Source: Desulfovibrio desulfuricans DSM 642
Lineage (GTDB): Bacteria > Desulfobacterota > Desulfovibrionia > Desulfovibrionales > Desulfovibrionaceae
Assembly: GCF_000420465.1 (NCBI RefSeq)
Contig: NZ_ATUZ01000013.1
Coordinates: 372,001-436,000 of the forward strand
Length of the DNA stretch: 64,000 nucleotides
Direction: 5' to 3'
Numbering within the stretch: position 1 is the stretch's first letter; every line of letters starts with the position of its first letter. A program made the position numbers and the translations under genes. The notes under the pieces are model-generated. The model worked only from the letters and a program-made list of their open reading frames with translations, made no database searches and was not told the DNA's origin. Of the stretch, positions 1-8,013 are shown in pieces.

Positions 1-455
1 TTTACGCCTCTGGCAATGAGCTGCCGCAGTCTTTCCGATATATCGGCAAGATCCGTCAGGGTTTCCACAATCACCGGTTTTTCAAAAAAATCCTTTAGGG
101 CAAGAGCGTTGTAGGTGAAGGATTCAAATCCCACCACCGCGATTTTATCCGCAAGGCCAAAAGCGCGGTTGACTGCGCGCAGCATGTCCACGCTCGTATA
201 CCTAAGCTCCAGCACATGCGTTTTGAGGGCTTCTTTAAGCAGGGCAGCCGTGCCGCCGTTGCTGACTACAACCATGGCCTGTCCCTGGTCGATATGGCTT
301 TGGGCAAGGCGCACTGCATCTTCCAGCGCTGCTTCATAAACAAGAAAGCTCTCACCGATGCGGCTGAAAATGTTGCTGATAGTGTTGGTAATCGGTTCGC
401 TTGGGGTGATGAACAGAATGTCTTCCCTGCGGATATGAACCATGGACGTCTCCAT
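1..455 (-). CDS. Sigma-54-dependent regulator, PrpR-type N-terminal domain (partial)
   Basis: Reading the minus strand from ATG at 455 gives an open frame that runs off the left edge (about 151 residues visible). It begins METSMVHIRREDILFITPSE. The visible part resembles the PrpR N-terminal sensor domain of sigma-54 activators: repeats of the type VVVSNGGTAALL and KIAVVGFESF are typical of this periplasmic-binding-protein-like fold. The AAA+ and HTH domains would lie outside the window. ATG 455 was chosen because AAAGGAAA lies about 10 bases upstream; the in-frame ATG at 443 is an alternative. It diverges from the dehydrogenase operon at 712, which has a sigma-54 promoter, so it is probably that operon's activator (inference). 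Confidence 0.75.
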   Translation of the reverse strand, partial: METSMVHIRREDILFITPSEPITNTISNIFSRIGESFLVYEAALEDAVRLAQSHIDQGQAMVVVSNGGTAALLKEALKTHVLELRYTSVDMLRAVNRAFGLADKIAVVGFESFTYNALALKDFFEKPVIVETLTDLADISERLRQLIARGV

Positions 456-492
456 CTGCAAATTGTTTCCTTTTGATACATGGTATATCAAG

Positions 493-510
493 TGAAACAT
501 AAATGAAACA
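493..510 (+). promoter_or_regulatory. Direct repeat TGAAACA, candidate activator site
   Basis: Two copies of TGAAACA (493-499 and 504-510) are spaced 11 bases start to start, one helical turn. They lie about 140 bases upstream of the sigma-54 promoter at 651, a usual distance for an upstream activator site. That the 455 regulator binds here is inference only. Confidence 0.35.
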
Positions 511-650
511 GATAGATGCAACATCATCATTCTGAGCCCGCCGGTATTCTGGGGCTGGCCGAAGGCCAAACAATATTTATTTATTGTAATATACTGTAAA
601 ATATTAATTTTTTAATTTATTTGTGCTGCCCTGCAACCACTGGACTCTAC

Positions 651-666
651 TGGCATGTCTCTTGCT
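651..666 (+). promoter_or_regulatory. Sigma-54 promoter (-24/-12)
   Basis: TGGCATGTCTCTTGCT matches the -24/-12 consensus TGGCACG-N4-TTGCW, with GG and GC in the correct 12-base register. It lies 46 bases upstream of the dehydrogenase start at 712. The divergent gene encodes a sigma-54 activator, which supports the call. The A/T-rich stretch at 565-620 could bind IHF, though no clear consensus was found. Confidence 0.75.
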
Positions 667-711
667 TTTTGGCGCAAGAATGCATTCGCCATGTTTCATA
701 GGGAGGACACC

Positions 712-1647
712 ATGAGAGTTCATGTCATAGAACCCATAGACGAAAGCGCCATGCGCAAACTGCGTGCCGAAGCGGAAGTAGTGGCGTGGGATGATCCGGA
801 AAAAAACGACCTTTCCCGAGCGGATGCGGTCATTGTGCGCGCCGCGTCCGTCACGCGCGAACAGATTCTCGCTGCACCGGGGCTGAAGGTTATCGGCAAG
901 CACGGCGTTGGCGTGAACGCCATTGATCTGGTCACAGCCAAGGAGCGGGGCATACCTGTTGTGTATACCCCGCTGAGCAACGTAAATTCAGTAGCCGAAC
1001 TGGTTTTTGGCTTTATTCTCGCCACTGCGCGCAAGCTGCGCGACAATATGGAGCACATACGCCGAGGGGCAGAGCGCATAGCCCCCGCAACTCTTACAGG
1101 CCTTGAGATTTCCGGGAAGTCGCTTGGCCTTGTAGGCTTCGGCAACATAGGTTCACGCGTGGCGCAGATTGCCGTGAACGGGTTCGGCATGGAGGTTCAT
1201 GTCTACGACCCCTATATGAAAGCGGCCACAGCGAAAGAGCGCGGCGTGCACTTGCATGAAACTCTTGAAAGCATGCTGCGCGAGGCAGACTACATCAGCG
1301 TGAGCGTACCACTTACCGAAACGACCAGAGGGCTCATAGGCTCCGCGCAGTTTGCCTGCTGCAAGCCCACGGCTGTTATCGTCAGCACCGCGCGCGGCGG
1401 GGTTATTGACGAATCTGCCCTCTATGAGGCCTTGGTGCGCAAGACTATTTACGGCGCTGCCAGCGACGTATTTGTGCAGGAACCCCCCACCATGGAAAAT
1501 CCTCTGCTGCAATTGCCCAACTTTATCGGCACCATGCATATAGGCGGCAGTACGCACGAATCGCTTGTGCGCGTTGGCAATACGGTTGTGGACGATGTGC
1601 TTGCCGTGTTGCACGGTGAAAAACCGCTCTATCCCTATGCGGTATAG
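712..1647 (+). CDS. D-2-hydroxyacid dehydrogenase (phosphoglycerate dehydrogenase-like)
   Basis: A 311-residue NAD-dependent oxidoreductase of the D-isomer-specific 2-hydroxyacid dehydrogenase family, interconverting a 2-hydroxyacid and a 2-oxoacid in the cytoplasm. The Rossmann motif GLVGFGNIGSRVA is near residue 150. The catalytic triad is visible as Arg in STARGGVID, Glu in VFVQEPP and His in MHIGGST. It is the length of short catabolic members and has no ACT or serine-binding domain, so it is probably not the biosynthetic SerA. ATG 712 has GGGAGGA five bases upstream; an in-frame start at 655 would overlap the sigma-54 promoter and is rejected. It is the first gene of an operon with a carrier and an aldolase, so it probably acts in catabolism. 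The substrate is unknown. Confidence 0.85.
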   Translation: MRVHVIEPIDESAMRKLRAEAEVVAWDDPEKNDLSRADAVIVRAASVTREQILAAPGLKVIGKHGVGVNAIDLVTAKERGIPVVYTPLSNVNSVAELVFGFILATARKLRDNMEHIRRGAERIAPATLTGLEISGKSLGLVGFGNIGSRVAQIAVNGFGMEVHVYDPYMKAATAKERGVHLHETLESMLREADYISVSVPLTETTRGLIGSAQFACCKPTAVIVSTARGGVIDESALYEALVRKTIYGAASDVFVQEPPTMENPLLQLPNFIGTMHIGGSTHESLVRVGNTVVDDVLAVLHGEKPLYPYAV

Positions 1648-1684
1648 CCTTTTGTTTTAGCCTGTTACCGAAAAGGATTCCGCT

Positions 1685-2992
1685 ATGACTCAGACGGATA
1701 CAACCTCGCCGGTTGAACAACAAAAATTGCGCGAAGCAAAAAAGGCCACTGCGGCTGCCGCATTCGGTACTTTTTTGGAATATTACGATTTTTCAGTATA
1801 CGGCTACTGCGCCGCCCGCATATCCAAGGAATTTTTCCCCAGCGACAACCCCACGGTTTCATTGCTGTCCACCTTGGCCGTATTTGGTCTGGCCTTTATC
1901 GTCCGGCCTTTGGGCGGCCTGTTTTTCGGGCACATTGGTGACCGCTACGGGCGAAAGTTTTCGCTTGTGGCTACGGTGGTGCTTATCGGTGTGGCCTGTA
2001 CGGCCATCGGCTGCTTGCCCACCTACGATCAGATAGGCATTGCTGCGCCTATCATGCTGATTCTTTGCCGCATATTGCAAGGATTTTCCGCCGGGGGCGA
2101 GATAGGCAGCGCGGCTTCGTACATTCGTGAATGGGCGCCCGCAGAACGCCGCTCCCTGTATCTTTCCTTTGTGCCCAGCGTGGCCAATTTGGGCAAGGCC
2201 GGGGCCGCTGGCCTTACCGGGCTGGCCGCCTATCTGTTTGTTGGCGAAAGCGCCAGCTGGGCCTGGCGCGTACCCTTCTTAGTGGCCATGCCCCTCATGC
2301 TCGGTTGCCTCTGGATGCGTCTCAAAATCGAGGATACTCCTGACTTCACCAACATGAAGAACGAGGGCAAGCTTTCTGAGGCCCCCATTAAGGAGCTGAT
2401 AGGTCAGTATCCTGCTTCACTGTGCAAGCTGTTCATGTACTCTCTGGTTCAGAACGTGGGCACGTATTGCGGTACCGTGTATGTCGCCATCTATATGCGC
2501 ACAGTGCTGAAAATGCCTGCCACCGAAGTTGGTTTTATCGTGCTGATAGCCGTGACCTGCGCGGCTCTCTTCATACCTGTGTTCGGCCTCATCACAGACC
2601 GCGTAGGCCCTGTTAAAACGCTGGTGGCCTGCTACGTCTGCTATATTGTGCTGAGCTATCCCTGCTACGCAATAATGGGCAGGGGCTTTGGCATGGCCAT
2701 ATTCGCACTGGTTACCACCATGATCCCTTATGCCCTGTGCCAGGCTGGGTCATATTCCATGTACCCGGAGCTGTTGCCGCCCCGCGTGCGCAGCACAGGG
2801 GTTTCCTTCGGGCATAGCATGGGGGCTGTTTTGGGCGGGGCCACCACTCCGTTTCTGGCCACGTGGCTCATCTCCAAGTTCAACGACATCATGATTCCAG
2901 CCTACATCCTCATTTTTGTGGGTGCGCTGGGCCTGGTTAACCTGCTGACTCTCAAGAAGGCCGACCCCGCTGAAGGGCGTCGGTTCCGCTAA
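1685..2992 (+). CDS. MFS transporter, metabolite:proton symporter family
   Basis: A 435-residue inner-membrane carrier of the major facilitator superfamily with about 12 hydrophobic segments. The loop motif GHIGDRYGRK (near residue 80) and the early FGTFLEYYDFSVYGYCA segment are typical of the metabolite:H+ symporter branch (ProP, ShiA, KgtP, citrate carriers). It probably imports an organic acid with protons. It lies 37 bases after the dehydrogenase and before the aldolase, so the three probably share a pathway: uptake, oxidation, cleavage. The substrate cannot be read from the sequence. The start has AAAGGA upstream. Confidence 0.88.
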   Translation: MTQTDTTSPVEQQKLREAKKATAAAAFGTFLEYYDFSVYGYCAARISKEFFPSDNPTVSLLSTLAVFGLAFIVRPLGGLFFGHIGDRYGRKFSLVATVVLIGVACTAIGCLPTYDQIGIAAPIMLILCRILQGFSAGGEIGSAASYIREWAPAERRSLYLSFVPSVANLGKAGAAGLTGLAAYLFVGESASWAWRVPFLVAMPLMLGCLWMRLKIEDTPDFTNMKNEGKLSEAPIKELIGQYPASLCKLFMYSLVQNVGTYCGTVYVAIYMRTVLKMPATEVGFIVLIAVTCAALFIPVFGLITDRVGPVKTLVACYVCYIVLSYPCYAIMGRGFGMAIFALVTTMIPYALCQAGSYSMYPELLPPRVRSTGVSFGHSMGAVLGGATTPFLATWLISKFNDIMIPAYILIFVGALGLVNLLTLKKADPAEGRRFR

Positions 2993-3029
2993 TGGCCTTT
3001 CTTTAAACAACTGTGCTCTGGAGAAATAT

Positions 3030-4034
3030 ATGGAACTTTTTGATTGCACCCTTCGTGACGGCGGCAATGTGCTTGGCAACGGGTTTCCGGCTGATCTGAC
3101 GGAACTTATGCTGAAAGGGCTTGTTGATTGCGGCATACGGTATATCGAATACGGCAATGCCAATGGCATTGCCGCGGGCGACGAGCAGGGCAAGGTCGCC
3201 CCGCTGACCGATGCCCAATACATGGCCCTGGCCAAGCCGCTGGTGGACAAGGCTCGTTTGGGTATGTTCATTCTTGCTGGCAACGCTACGGAAGCTCGTG
3301 TGGCGGCGGCCGCAGAGGCTGGCCTGAGTTTTTTGCGCGTAGGGGCCAATGCTGGTGATGCCGACAAGGCGCGTCAGGCCGTTGAACTGGTAAAAAAGCA
3401 CAGGCTCGAGGCCTGCTATTCATTGATGAAGGCCTATGTGCTCAGCCCCGATGCCCTGGCCGACGAGGCCGCGCGATTGCAGGATATGGGCGTGGATATG
3501 GTGACCATTATGGATTCCGCAGGAACCATGATGCCGGATGAAGTCTGCAGCTATGTAAAGAAAATGGTACGGCGGGTGAGTATTCCCGTAGGCTTTCACG
3601 GGCATAACAACCTGGGTATGTCCGTGCCCAACGCAGTTGCAGCTTTCAGGGAAGGTGCCGCCATAATCGACTGTGGTTTGATGGGTATGGCCCGCAGCGC
3701 GGGTAATTTGGCCACGGAGATTGCGGTAGCCGTTTTCGACCGGCTCGGGGTTCGCACGGCTGATCTGAACGTTCTTTTGCGGTTTATTGATGAAAAGCTT
3801 GCGCCCGCCATGGAAAAGCACAGTTACAGGGGGCCTGTAGTGCCCCTTGATCTGGTGTTTGGCCTTGCTGGGTGTCATTCTTCCAATACTGCGGCATTGC
3901 GTGAAGCTTCAAAGGAGTATGGCGTGGATATCTTCCGCCTTACCATGGCCGTTTCTGCTGAAAACCGCAAAAACCCTTCCAAGGATCTCATAAAACAGCA
4001 CGCATCCAAGCTTGCTGCTGCGCGTTGCCTGTAG
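3030..4034 (+). CDS. 4-hydroxy-2-oxovalerate aldolase-like protein (DRE-TIM/HMGL family)
   Basis: A 334-residue TIM-barrel enzyme of the HMG-CoA lyase-like superfamily. The N-terminal DCTLRDGGN motif and the metal-binding GFHGHNN (near residue 190) are family hallmarks. The C-terminal part resembles the communication domain of DmpG/MhpE/BphI aldolases, which cleave 4-hydroxy-2-oxoacids to pyruvate and an aldehyde. A partner acetaldehyde dehydrogenase (DmpF/MhpF) is not in the window, so the natural substrate may differ. It is the third gene of the sigma-54 operon and has GGAG before the start. Class I/II assignment is not attempted. Confidence 0.8.
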   Translation: MELFDCTLRDGGNVLGNGFPADLTELMLKGLVDCGIRYIEYGNANGIAAGDEQGKVAPLTDAQYMALAKPLVDKARLGMFILAGNATEARVAAAAEAGLSFLRVGANAGDADKARQAVELVKKHRLEACYSLMKAYVLSPDALADEAARLQDMGVDMVTIMDSAGTMMPDEVCSYVKKMVRRVSIPVGFHGHNNLGMSVPNAVAAFREGAAIIDCGLMGMARSAGNLATEIAVAVFDRLGVRTADLNVLLRFIDEKLAPAMEKHSYRGPVVPLDLVFGLAGCHSSNTAALREASKEYGVDIFRLTMAVSAENRKNPSKDLIKQHASKLAAARCL

Positions 4035-4116
4035 GGCTTGCGTCCGTCCGTGCACGGCGGTTCCTGGCGTGATCCCTTTTTTGATGTGCGCAACCAATTA
4101 TATTATGTAGTAAAAA

Positions 4117-4150
4117 GCGGGGGCCGCGCCGTTAATAGCGTGGCCCCCGC
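4117..4150 (-). terminator. Intrinsic terminator, minus strand
   Basis: A perfect 9-bp stem, GCGGGGGCC (4117-4125) with GGCCCCCGC (4142-4150). On the minus strand it is followed by TTTTTAC. It lies just downstream (minus strand) of the decayed aldolase at 4165 and may be its old terminator. It may also block convergent readthrough. Confidence 0.65.
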
Positions 4151-4164
4151 GGGTGGGAACATAC

Positions 4165-4605
4165 TCAGCGGTGTTGTAGGGTGCAAGGGATCACCTTAAT
4201 GATCTCATCCAGATTTTCAAGCGCCTTGCGGCTTTCAATCTGAACAAGCAGGCACAGGTTTTCTCCGCCTGCGCCATGTCATTGGGTACGCGGCTCCACG
4301 TGAAGCCCGTGCAATGCTGGCTCCAACGCCGCGCACTCCATGAGGGGATACCGCTGGGCGTTCACCATGCGGCGGGCCTCGTCCGCAGTATCGCCATGGG
4401 GATCAGAACTGTCTGCGCGCCAATATCCAGCATCTGCCCCAGCAGCGCTAGAAGCGTCTACGCAGTGTTTGGCGCATGTCTCCGTCAATCAACAGCCAAT
4501 CGTAATCGCGCGTGGCCGCCATTTCCGCTGGAATCCTGAAAGCGGAAGTATAACCCATGGGCATCTCTGCGGTCTCGCGCCGCAAATGCTTGTTGCCAAG
4601 GTAGG
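4165..4605 (-). pseudogene. Decayed HpcH/HpaI-type aldolase
   Basis: The minus strand carries aldolase fragments in order but in different frames: EMAATRDYDWLLIDG, then LDIGAQTVLIPM, then DTADEARRMVNAQRYP, then GVRGVGASIARASRG, then LVQIESRKALENLDEII. These correspond to consecutive blocks of the 2,4-dihydroxyhept-2-enedioate/2-keto-3-deoxy-sugar aldolase family. At least three frame changes and an internal stop separate them. The conserved C-terminal third (usually IGPxDL) is missing; the last block ends at TGA 4165-4167. The gene is therefore not functional. It lies opposite and next to an intact aldolase operon, which suggests loss of a second catabolic aldolase. Boundaries are approximate at the N-terminal end. 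Confidence 0.8.
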
Positions 4606-4731
4606 GTTCAGGTATACACAGCCTGACTGTCTTACTTGCATAGTACCCCTAGGATCTTTACGGGGGAAAGCGCAAAACCCATTTTGGTATTGCGGCGCAG
4701 TCTGCTTATGGCCGCTACCTTGGAGCAAAAA

Positions 4732-6135
4732 ATGAAAACGCGTGTAGAACACGATTTTCTTGGCGAAATGAAAATCCCTGCCAATGCCTATTATGGTGTG
4801 CAAACCATGCGGGCCGTGCAGAACTTTAGCATTTCTGGCCGCACAATTTCTCAATGCCCTTCGCTGATAAGGGCTTTGGCTTACGTAAAAAAGGCCGCGG
4901 CCCTTGCCAATGCGGAACTGGGCGCATTGCCTGCAAACATAAGCAAGGCCATCTGCGCCGCGTGCGATGAACTGCTGGCGGGCAAGCTGTATGACCAGTT
5001 TCCGGTGGATACCATTCAGGGTGGGGCTGGTACCTCTACCAACATGAACGCCAATGAGGTGATTGCCAATCGCGCCCTGGAAATCATGGGACATGAAAAG
5101 GGCGATTACCAGTATTGCCACCCCAACAACCACGTCAACTGTTCCCAGTCCACCAACGATGCCTATCCAACAGCCTTCAGGCTGGCTCTGTATGCCGAGC
5201 TGACCAACCTTATGGAGCACATGCGGTATATTCAGGGCTGCTTTGCGCGCAAAGGCGTGGAATTTGCCGATGTGGTAAAGATGGGCCGCACCCAGTTGCA
5301 GGACGCAGTGCCCATGACGCTGGGCCAGGAATTTTCGGCTTACGCAACAACCATCGGCGAAGACATTCTGCGCGTTGAAAAAAATCGTAAACTGCTTCTT
5401 GAAATCAACCTTGGGGCCACTGCCATCGGCACCGGCATTAACGCGCCTTCAGATTATTCGCGTATTGTATGCAATCATCTCAGTAACCTTATCGGGCTCA
5501 ATGTGGTGACGTCAGACAACTTGATTGAAGCCACATGGGACACAGGCAGCTATGTGCAGATTTCGGGAGTGCTCAAGCGTTTTGCCGTCAAACTTTCAAA
5601 AATCTGCAATGATCTCCGCCTGCTGTCTTCCGGCCCGCGCACGGGCATTAACGAGATAAACCTGCCGCGCCGGCAGCCGGGTTCATCCATCATGCCCGGC
5701 AAGGTCAATCCCGTCATTCCCGAGGTGATCAACCAAATATGCTTTGACGTCATTGGCAAGGACATGACTGTAACCATGGCCGCAGAGGCGGGGCAGCTTG
5801 AACTGAATGTCATGGAGCCGATAATTGCCCACACGCTTTTTTTGGCGGTGGAACGTCTGGGCATCGGATGCAGAACGCTTGGGGAAAAATGTGTGGAAGG
5901 CATTACCGCCAACAGGGAACGCTGCCTGGAACTCGTAATCAATTCCATCGGTATCGTGACCAATCTTGTGCCAGTTATCGGTTACGAAAAATCGGCGGCA
6001 ATAGCCAAAGAAGCCTTGGATACCAACAAATCCGTTTCTGAAGTGGCGCTTGCGCATGGCGTGATGACTGCGGAACAACTTGAGAAACTGCTTTCGCCCG
6101 AAAGCATGACACGCCCAAGCCGCGCGCACCTGTAA
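4732..6135 (+). CDS. aspA: Aspartate ammonia-lyase (aspartase)
   Basis: A 467-residue cytoplasmic lyase of the fumarase/aspartase superfamily that converts L-aspartate to fumarate and ammonia. The signature GSSIMPGKVNP (near residue 320) and the blocks LSKICNDLRLLSSGPRTG and AAEAGQLELNVMEP match AspA closely. The early IPANAYYGVQTMRA block marks the normal N-terminus. ATG 4732 was chosen because GGAG lies six bases upstream and the length fits the family; the in-frame ATG at 4708 lacks a binding site. In a sulfate reducer it could feed fumarate respiration or aspartate catabolism. It lies after the decayed aldolase and probably has its own promoter. Confidence 0.9.
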   Translation: MKTRVEHDFLGEMKIPANAYYGVQTMRAVQNFSISGRTISQCPSLIRALAYVKKAAALANAELGALPANISKAICAACDELLAGKLYDQFPVDTIQGGAGTSTNMNANEVIANRALEIMGHEKGDYQYCHPNNHVNCSQSTNDAYPTAFRLALYAELTNLMEHMRYIQGCFARKGVEFADVVKMGRTQLQDAVPMTLGQEFSAYATTIGEDILRVEKNRKLLLEINLGATAIGTGINAPSDYSRIVCNHLSNLIGLNVVTSDNLIEATWDTGSYVQISGVLKRFAVKLSKICNDLRLLSSGPRTGINEINLPRRQPGSSIMPGKVNPVIPEVINQICFDVIGKDMTVTMAAEAGQLELNVMEPIIAHTLFLAVERLGIGCRTLGEKCVEGITANRERCLELVINSIGIVTNLVPVIGYEKSAAIAKEALDTNKSVSEVALAHGVMTAEQLEKLLSPESMTRPSRAHL

Positions 6136-6604
6136 AACACGACCTTGCGGTACCGCTGCGGAGCAATCTGCCACTTCAGACAATAAAAAGCCGCTCAGGC
6201 CTGCGCGTTACCGCGCTGCACCTAGGCGGAATATTTTACGTTGAAGAATGAATCAGACAGCGGAAACATCTTCGGTTTGCTTGGCTGCGCCCGTAGGATC
6301 TGTTTTTTTATTTAACCTTGCGGAATCAATGTTCCCGGTAACTTTTTGGAATGAAGGCGGGGGGCTTTGCATCCAACTGGGGCAACTGCTGATATCAGAG
6401 ATATTCATTCCACCGAACATGCTGCGCCATTTGCAAAAAGTCGCCTCAGAAGACCATTCTGACGGCCGTTGGGGGAATGTCTGGTTTTTTTGTGGGGGGG
6501 CAAAAGGCCGGAAAGGCGAAGCTTCCGGCTCTACCTCAAAGACGGGGCATAGAGTCCCAAGAGGGAAGAGGCAAGTCAGAATCGCTTGAACAGGACAGAA
6601 GTCT
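6136..6604. other. Intergenic stretch after aspA, no convincing gene
   Basis: A compound inverted repeat at about 6191-6232 (CCGCTCAGG with CCTAGGCGG around an inner GCGCG/CGCGC pair), followed by AATATTTTA, could terminate aspA. A 113-codon frame at 6248-6589 has no recognisable domain, weak start context and a low-complexity end, and is not called as a gene. Confidence 0.4.
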
Positions 6605-6645
6605 GAAAAGAAGAAAGCCCGCTAAGCTGTCAGCTTAACGGGCTT
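6605..6645 (-). terminator. Terminator of tRNA-Leu
   Basis: A near-perfect hairpin, AAGCCCGCTAAGCT (from 6615) with AGCTTAACGGGCTT (to 6645). On the minus strand it is followed by TCTTCTTTTC. It lies 25 bases past the tRNA 3' end. Confidence 0.8.
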
Positions 6646-6669
6646 CTTTGAACTCTCTCTGAGTTCAAA

Positions 6670-6754
6670 TGGTGCCGAGGGCGGGACTCGAACCCGCACG
6701 AGAATCCTCACTACCCCCTCAAGATAGCGTGTCTACCAGTTCCACCACCTCGGC
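6670..6754 (-). tRNA. tRNA-Leu (GAG)
   Basis: The minus strand folds as a class II tRNA of 85 bases including the encoded CCA. The acceptor is GCCGAGG pairing with CCTCGGC; the anticodon stem CTATC/GGTAG encloses loop TTGAGGG, giving anticodon GAG. There is a long variable arm (TGAGGATTCTCGT) and a T-loop GGTTCGAGTCC. It reads CUC and CUU leucine codons. Confidence 0.95.
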
Positions 6755-6764
6755 GCGAGAAGAT

Positions 6765-6793
6765 GTACTACTGCAAACTGAAACACTTGGCAA
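6765..6793 (-). promoter_or_regulatory. Sigma-70-like promoter of tRNA-Leu
   Basis: On the minus strand TTGCCA (6793-6788) and TAGTAC (6770-6765) are separated by 17 bases. The tRNA 5' end is 10 bases further downstream. Confidence 0.5.
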
Positions 6794-6820
6794 GCTTTTT
6801 TTTCAAAAATTTATCAAGAC

Positions 6821-6849
6821 TTGCGCTTGAAGGTTGATACAGGTAGATT
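6821..6849 (+). promoter_or_regulatory. Sigma-70-like promoter of the DUF1786 gene
   Basis: TTGCGC (6821-6826) and TAGATT (6844-6849) have a 17-base spacer and lie 23 bases before the start at 6872. The match is partial. Confidence 0.4.
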
Positions 6850-6871
6850 TTTTCGTTCATGAGAGGTGAGT

Positions 6872-7930
6872 ATGGACGAGATAGTTCAAAAGTTTTTGCG
6901 CGGCACAGGGCCTGTGCTGTGCGTGGATATAGGCAGCGGCACGCAGGATGCCCTTTTGGCCCGCCCCGGCCTTGAGTGCGAGAACTGGCCGCGCTTTGTT
7001 TTGCCAGCCCCGGCACGGCTGGTGGCCCAGCGCATCCGTGAGCTGACCCTGCTCAAACGCAATATCTGGCTTTACGGCGCCAACATGGGCGGCGGCTTTA
7101 CTCAGGCCATCAAGGAACACCTCGCAGCGGGCCTTTCTGTCAGCGCAACCGCAGCGGCCACGCGCGGTATTCATGATAATGAAGAAGTCGTGCGCAAAAT
7201 CGGCGTGGAAGTGCGTTCCAATTGCCCCGAGGGCAGTGTGCCGGTTTTTCTCACCGATTATTCGCCGGAATTCTGGGGGGGCTTGTTGCGCCATGCCGGG
7301 CTGCCCCTACCGCATCTGGTGCTGACCGCTGCGCAGGATCACGGCTTTCATACCCACGGCAACCGCCAGGCTCGCATGCGCGCGTGGACGGAACTGCTGG
7401 GCGCATCTTCTGATCCCCGGCGCTGGATATACGAAACGCCGCCGCCATCGTTGACGCGCCTTGTGCCCCTGCACGATAAAACAGGCGGCCCTGTTGCGGA
7501 CACCGGGGCCAGTGCGCTGCTCGGCGCATTGTGCGACAAGGAAGTGATGGATCGCAGCTATCGGCAGGGCATCACGGTCATCAACGTGGGCAACGGGCAT
7601 ACCGTGGCCGCACTGGTGTACAAGGGGCAGGTGCGCGGAATTTACGAGCATCACACTGGCATGCGCACTCTCGAGCAACTGCTGGGTGATCTTGAACAGT
7701 TCCGCAAGCACTGGCTGCCCACAGAAGAGGTGCAGGCCTCCGGCGGGCACGGCACGGCTTTTGGCCCGTATTGTGAAGAAGCCGGCGGCTATGAGCCAAC
7801 CTACATCACCGGGCCAAAGCGCGCGCTGCTGCAAGGGCAGGGGCGTTTTTTGGCCCCGCACGGCGATATGATGATCGCCGGATGTTTCGGCCTAATCTGG
7901 GGATGGTCGCACACCCGGGCCGGGGAGTAG
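6872..7930 (+). CDS. DUF1786 family protein
   Basis: A 352-residue soluble protein. Family members are sometimes labelled as pyruvate formate-lyase activating enzymes, but no CxxxCxxC radical-SAM motif is present, so that label is not used. Visible features are an N-terminal VLCVDIGSGTQDALL segment resembling the phosphate-1 loop of the actin/hexokinase ATPase fold, and a second glycine-rich VINVGNGHTVAAL segment near residue 240. An ASKHA-like nucleotide-binding fold is plausible (inference). ATG 6872 has AGAGG upstream; the GTG at 6866 is less likely. It precedes the phenylacetate-CoA ligase by about 80 bases and may be co-transcribed with it. Confidence 0.65.
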   Translation: MDEIVQKFLRGTGPVLCVDIGSGTQDALLARPGLECENWPRFVLPAPARLVAQRIRELTLLKRNIWLYGANMGGGFTQAIKEHLAAGLSVSATAAATRGIHDNEEVVRKIGVEVRSNCPEGSVPVFLTDYSPEFWGGLLRHAGLPLPHLVLTAAQDHGFHTHGNRQARMRAWTELLGASSDPRRWIYETPPPSLTRLVPLHDKTGGPVADTGASALLGALCDKEVMDRSYRQGITVINVGNGHTVAALVYKGQVRGIYEHHTGMRTLEQLLGDLEQFRKHWLPTEEVQASGGHGTAFGPYCEEAGGYEPTYITGPKRALLQGQGRFLAPHGDMMIAGCFGLIWGWSHTRAGE

Positions 7931-8013
7931 CTTTTTTTCCCGCCACGGCGGGTGGATACGCATTACAAGCTGGCGCGCCTCGGGGCGTTGCGGCATGAAG
8001 CTGAGGAGGCGGC

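Noticed and set aside
6248..6589. 113-codon plus-strand frame after aspA
   Set aside because: No domain, poor ribosome-binding site and low-complexity end; not supported as a gene.
6872..7930. Pyruvate formate-lyase activating enzyme label for the DUF1786 protein
   Set aside because: No CxxxCxxC radical-SAM motif is present; the N-terminus instead looks like an ASKHA nucleotide-binding loop.
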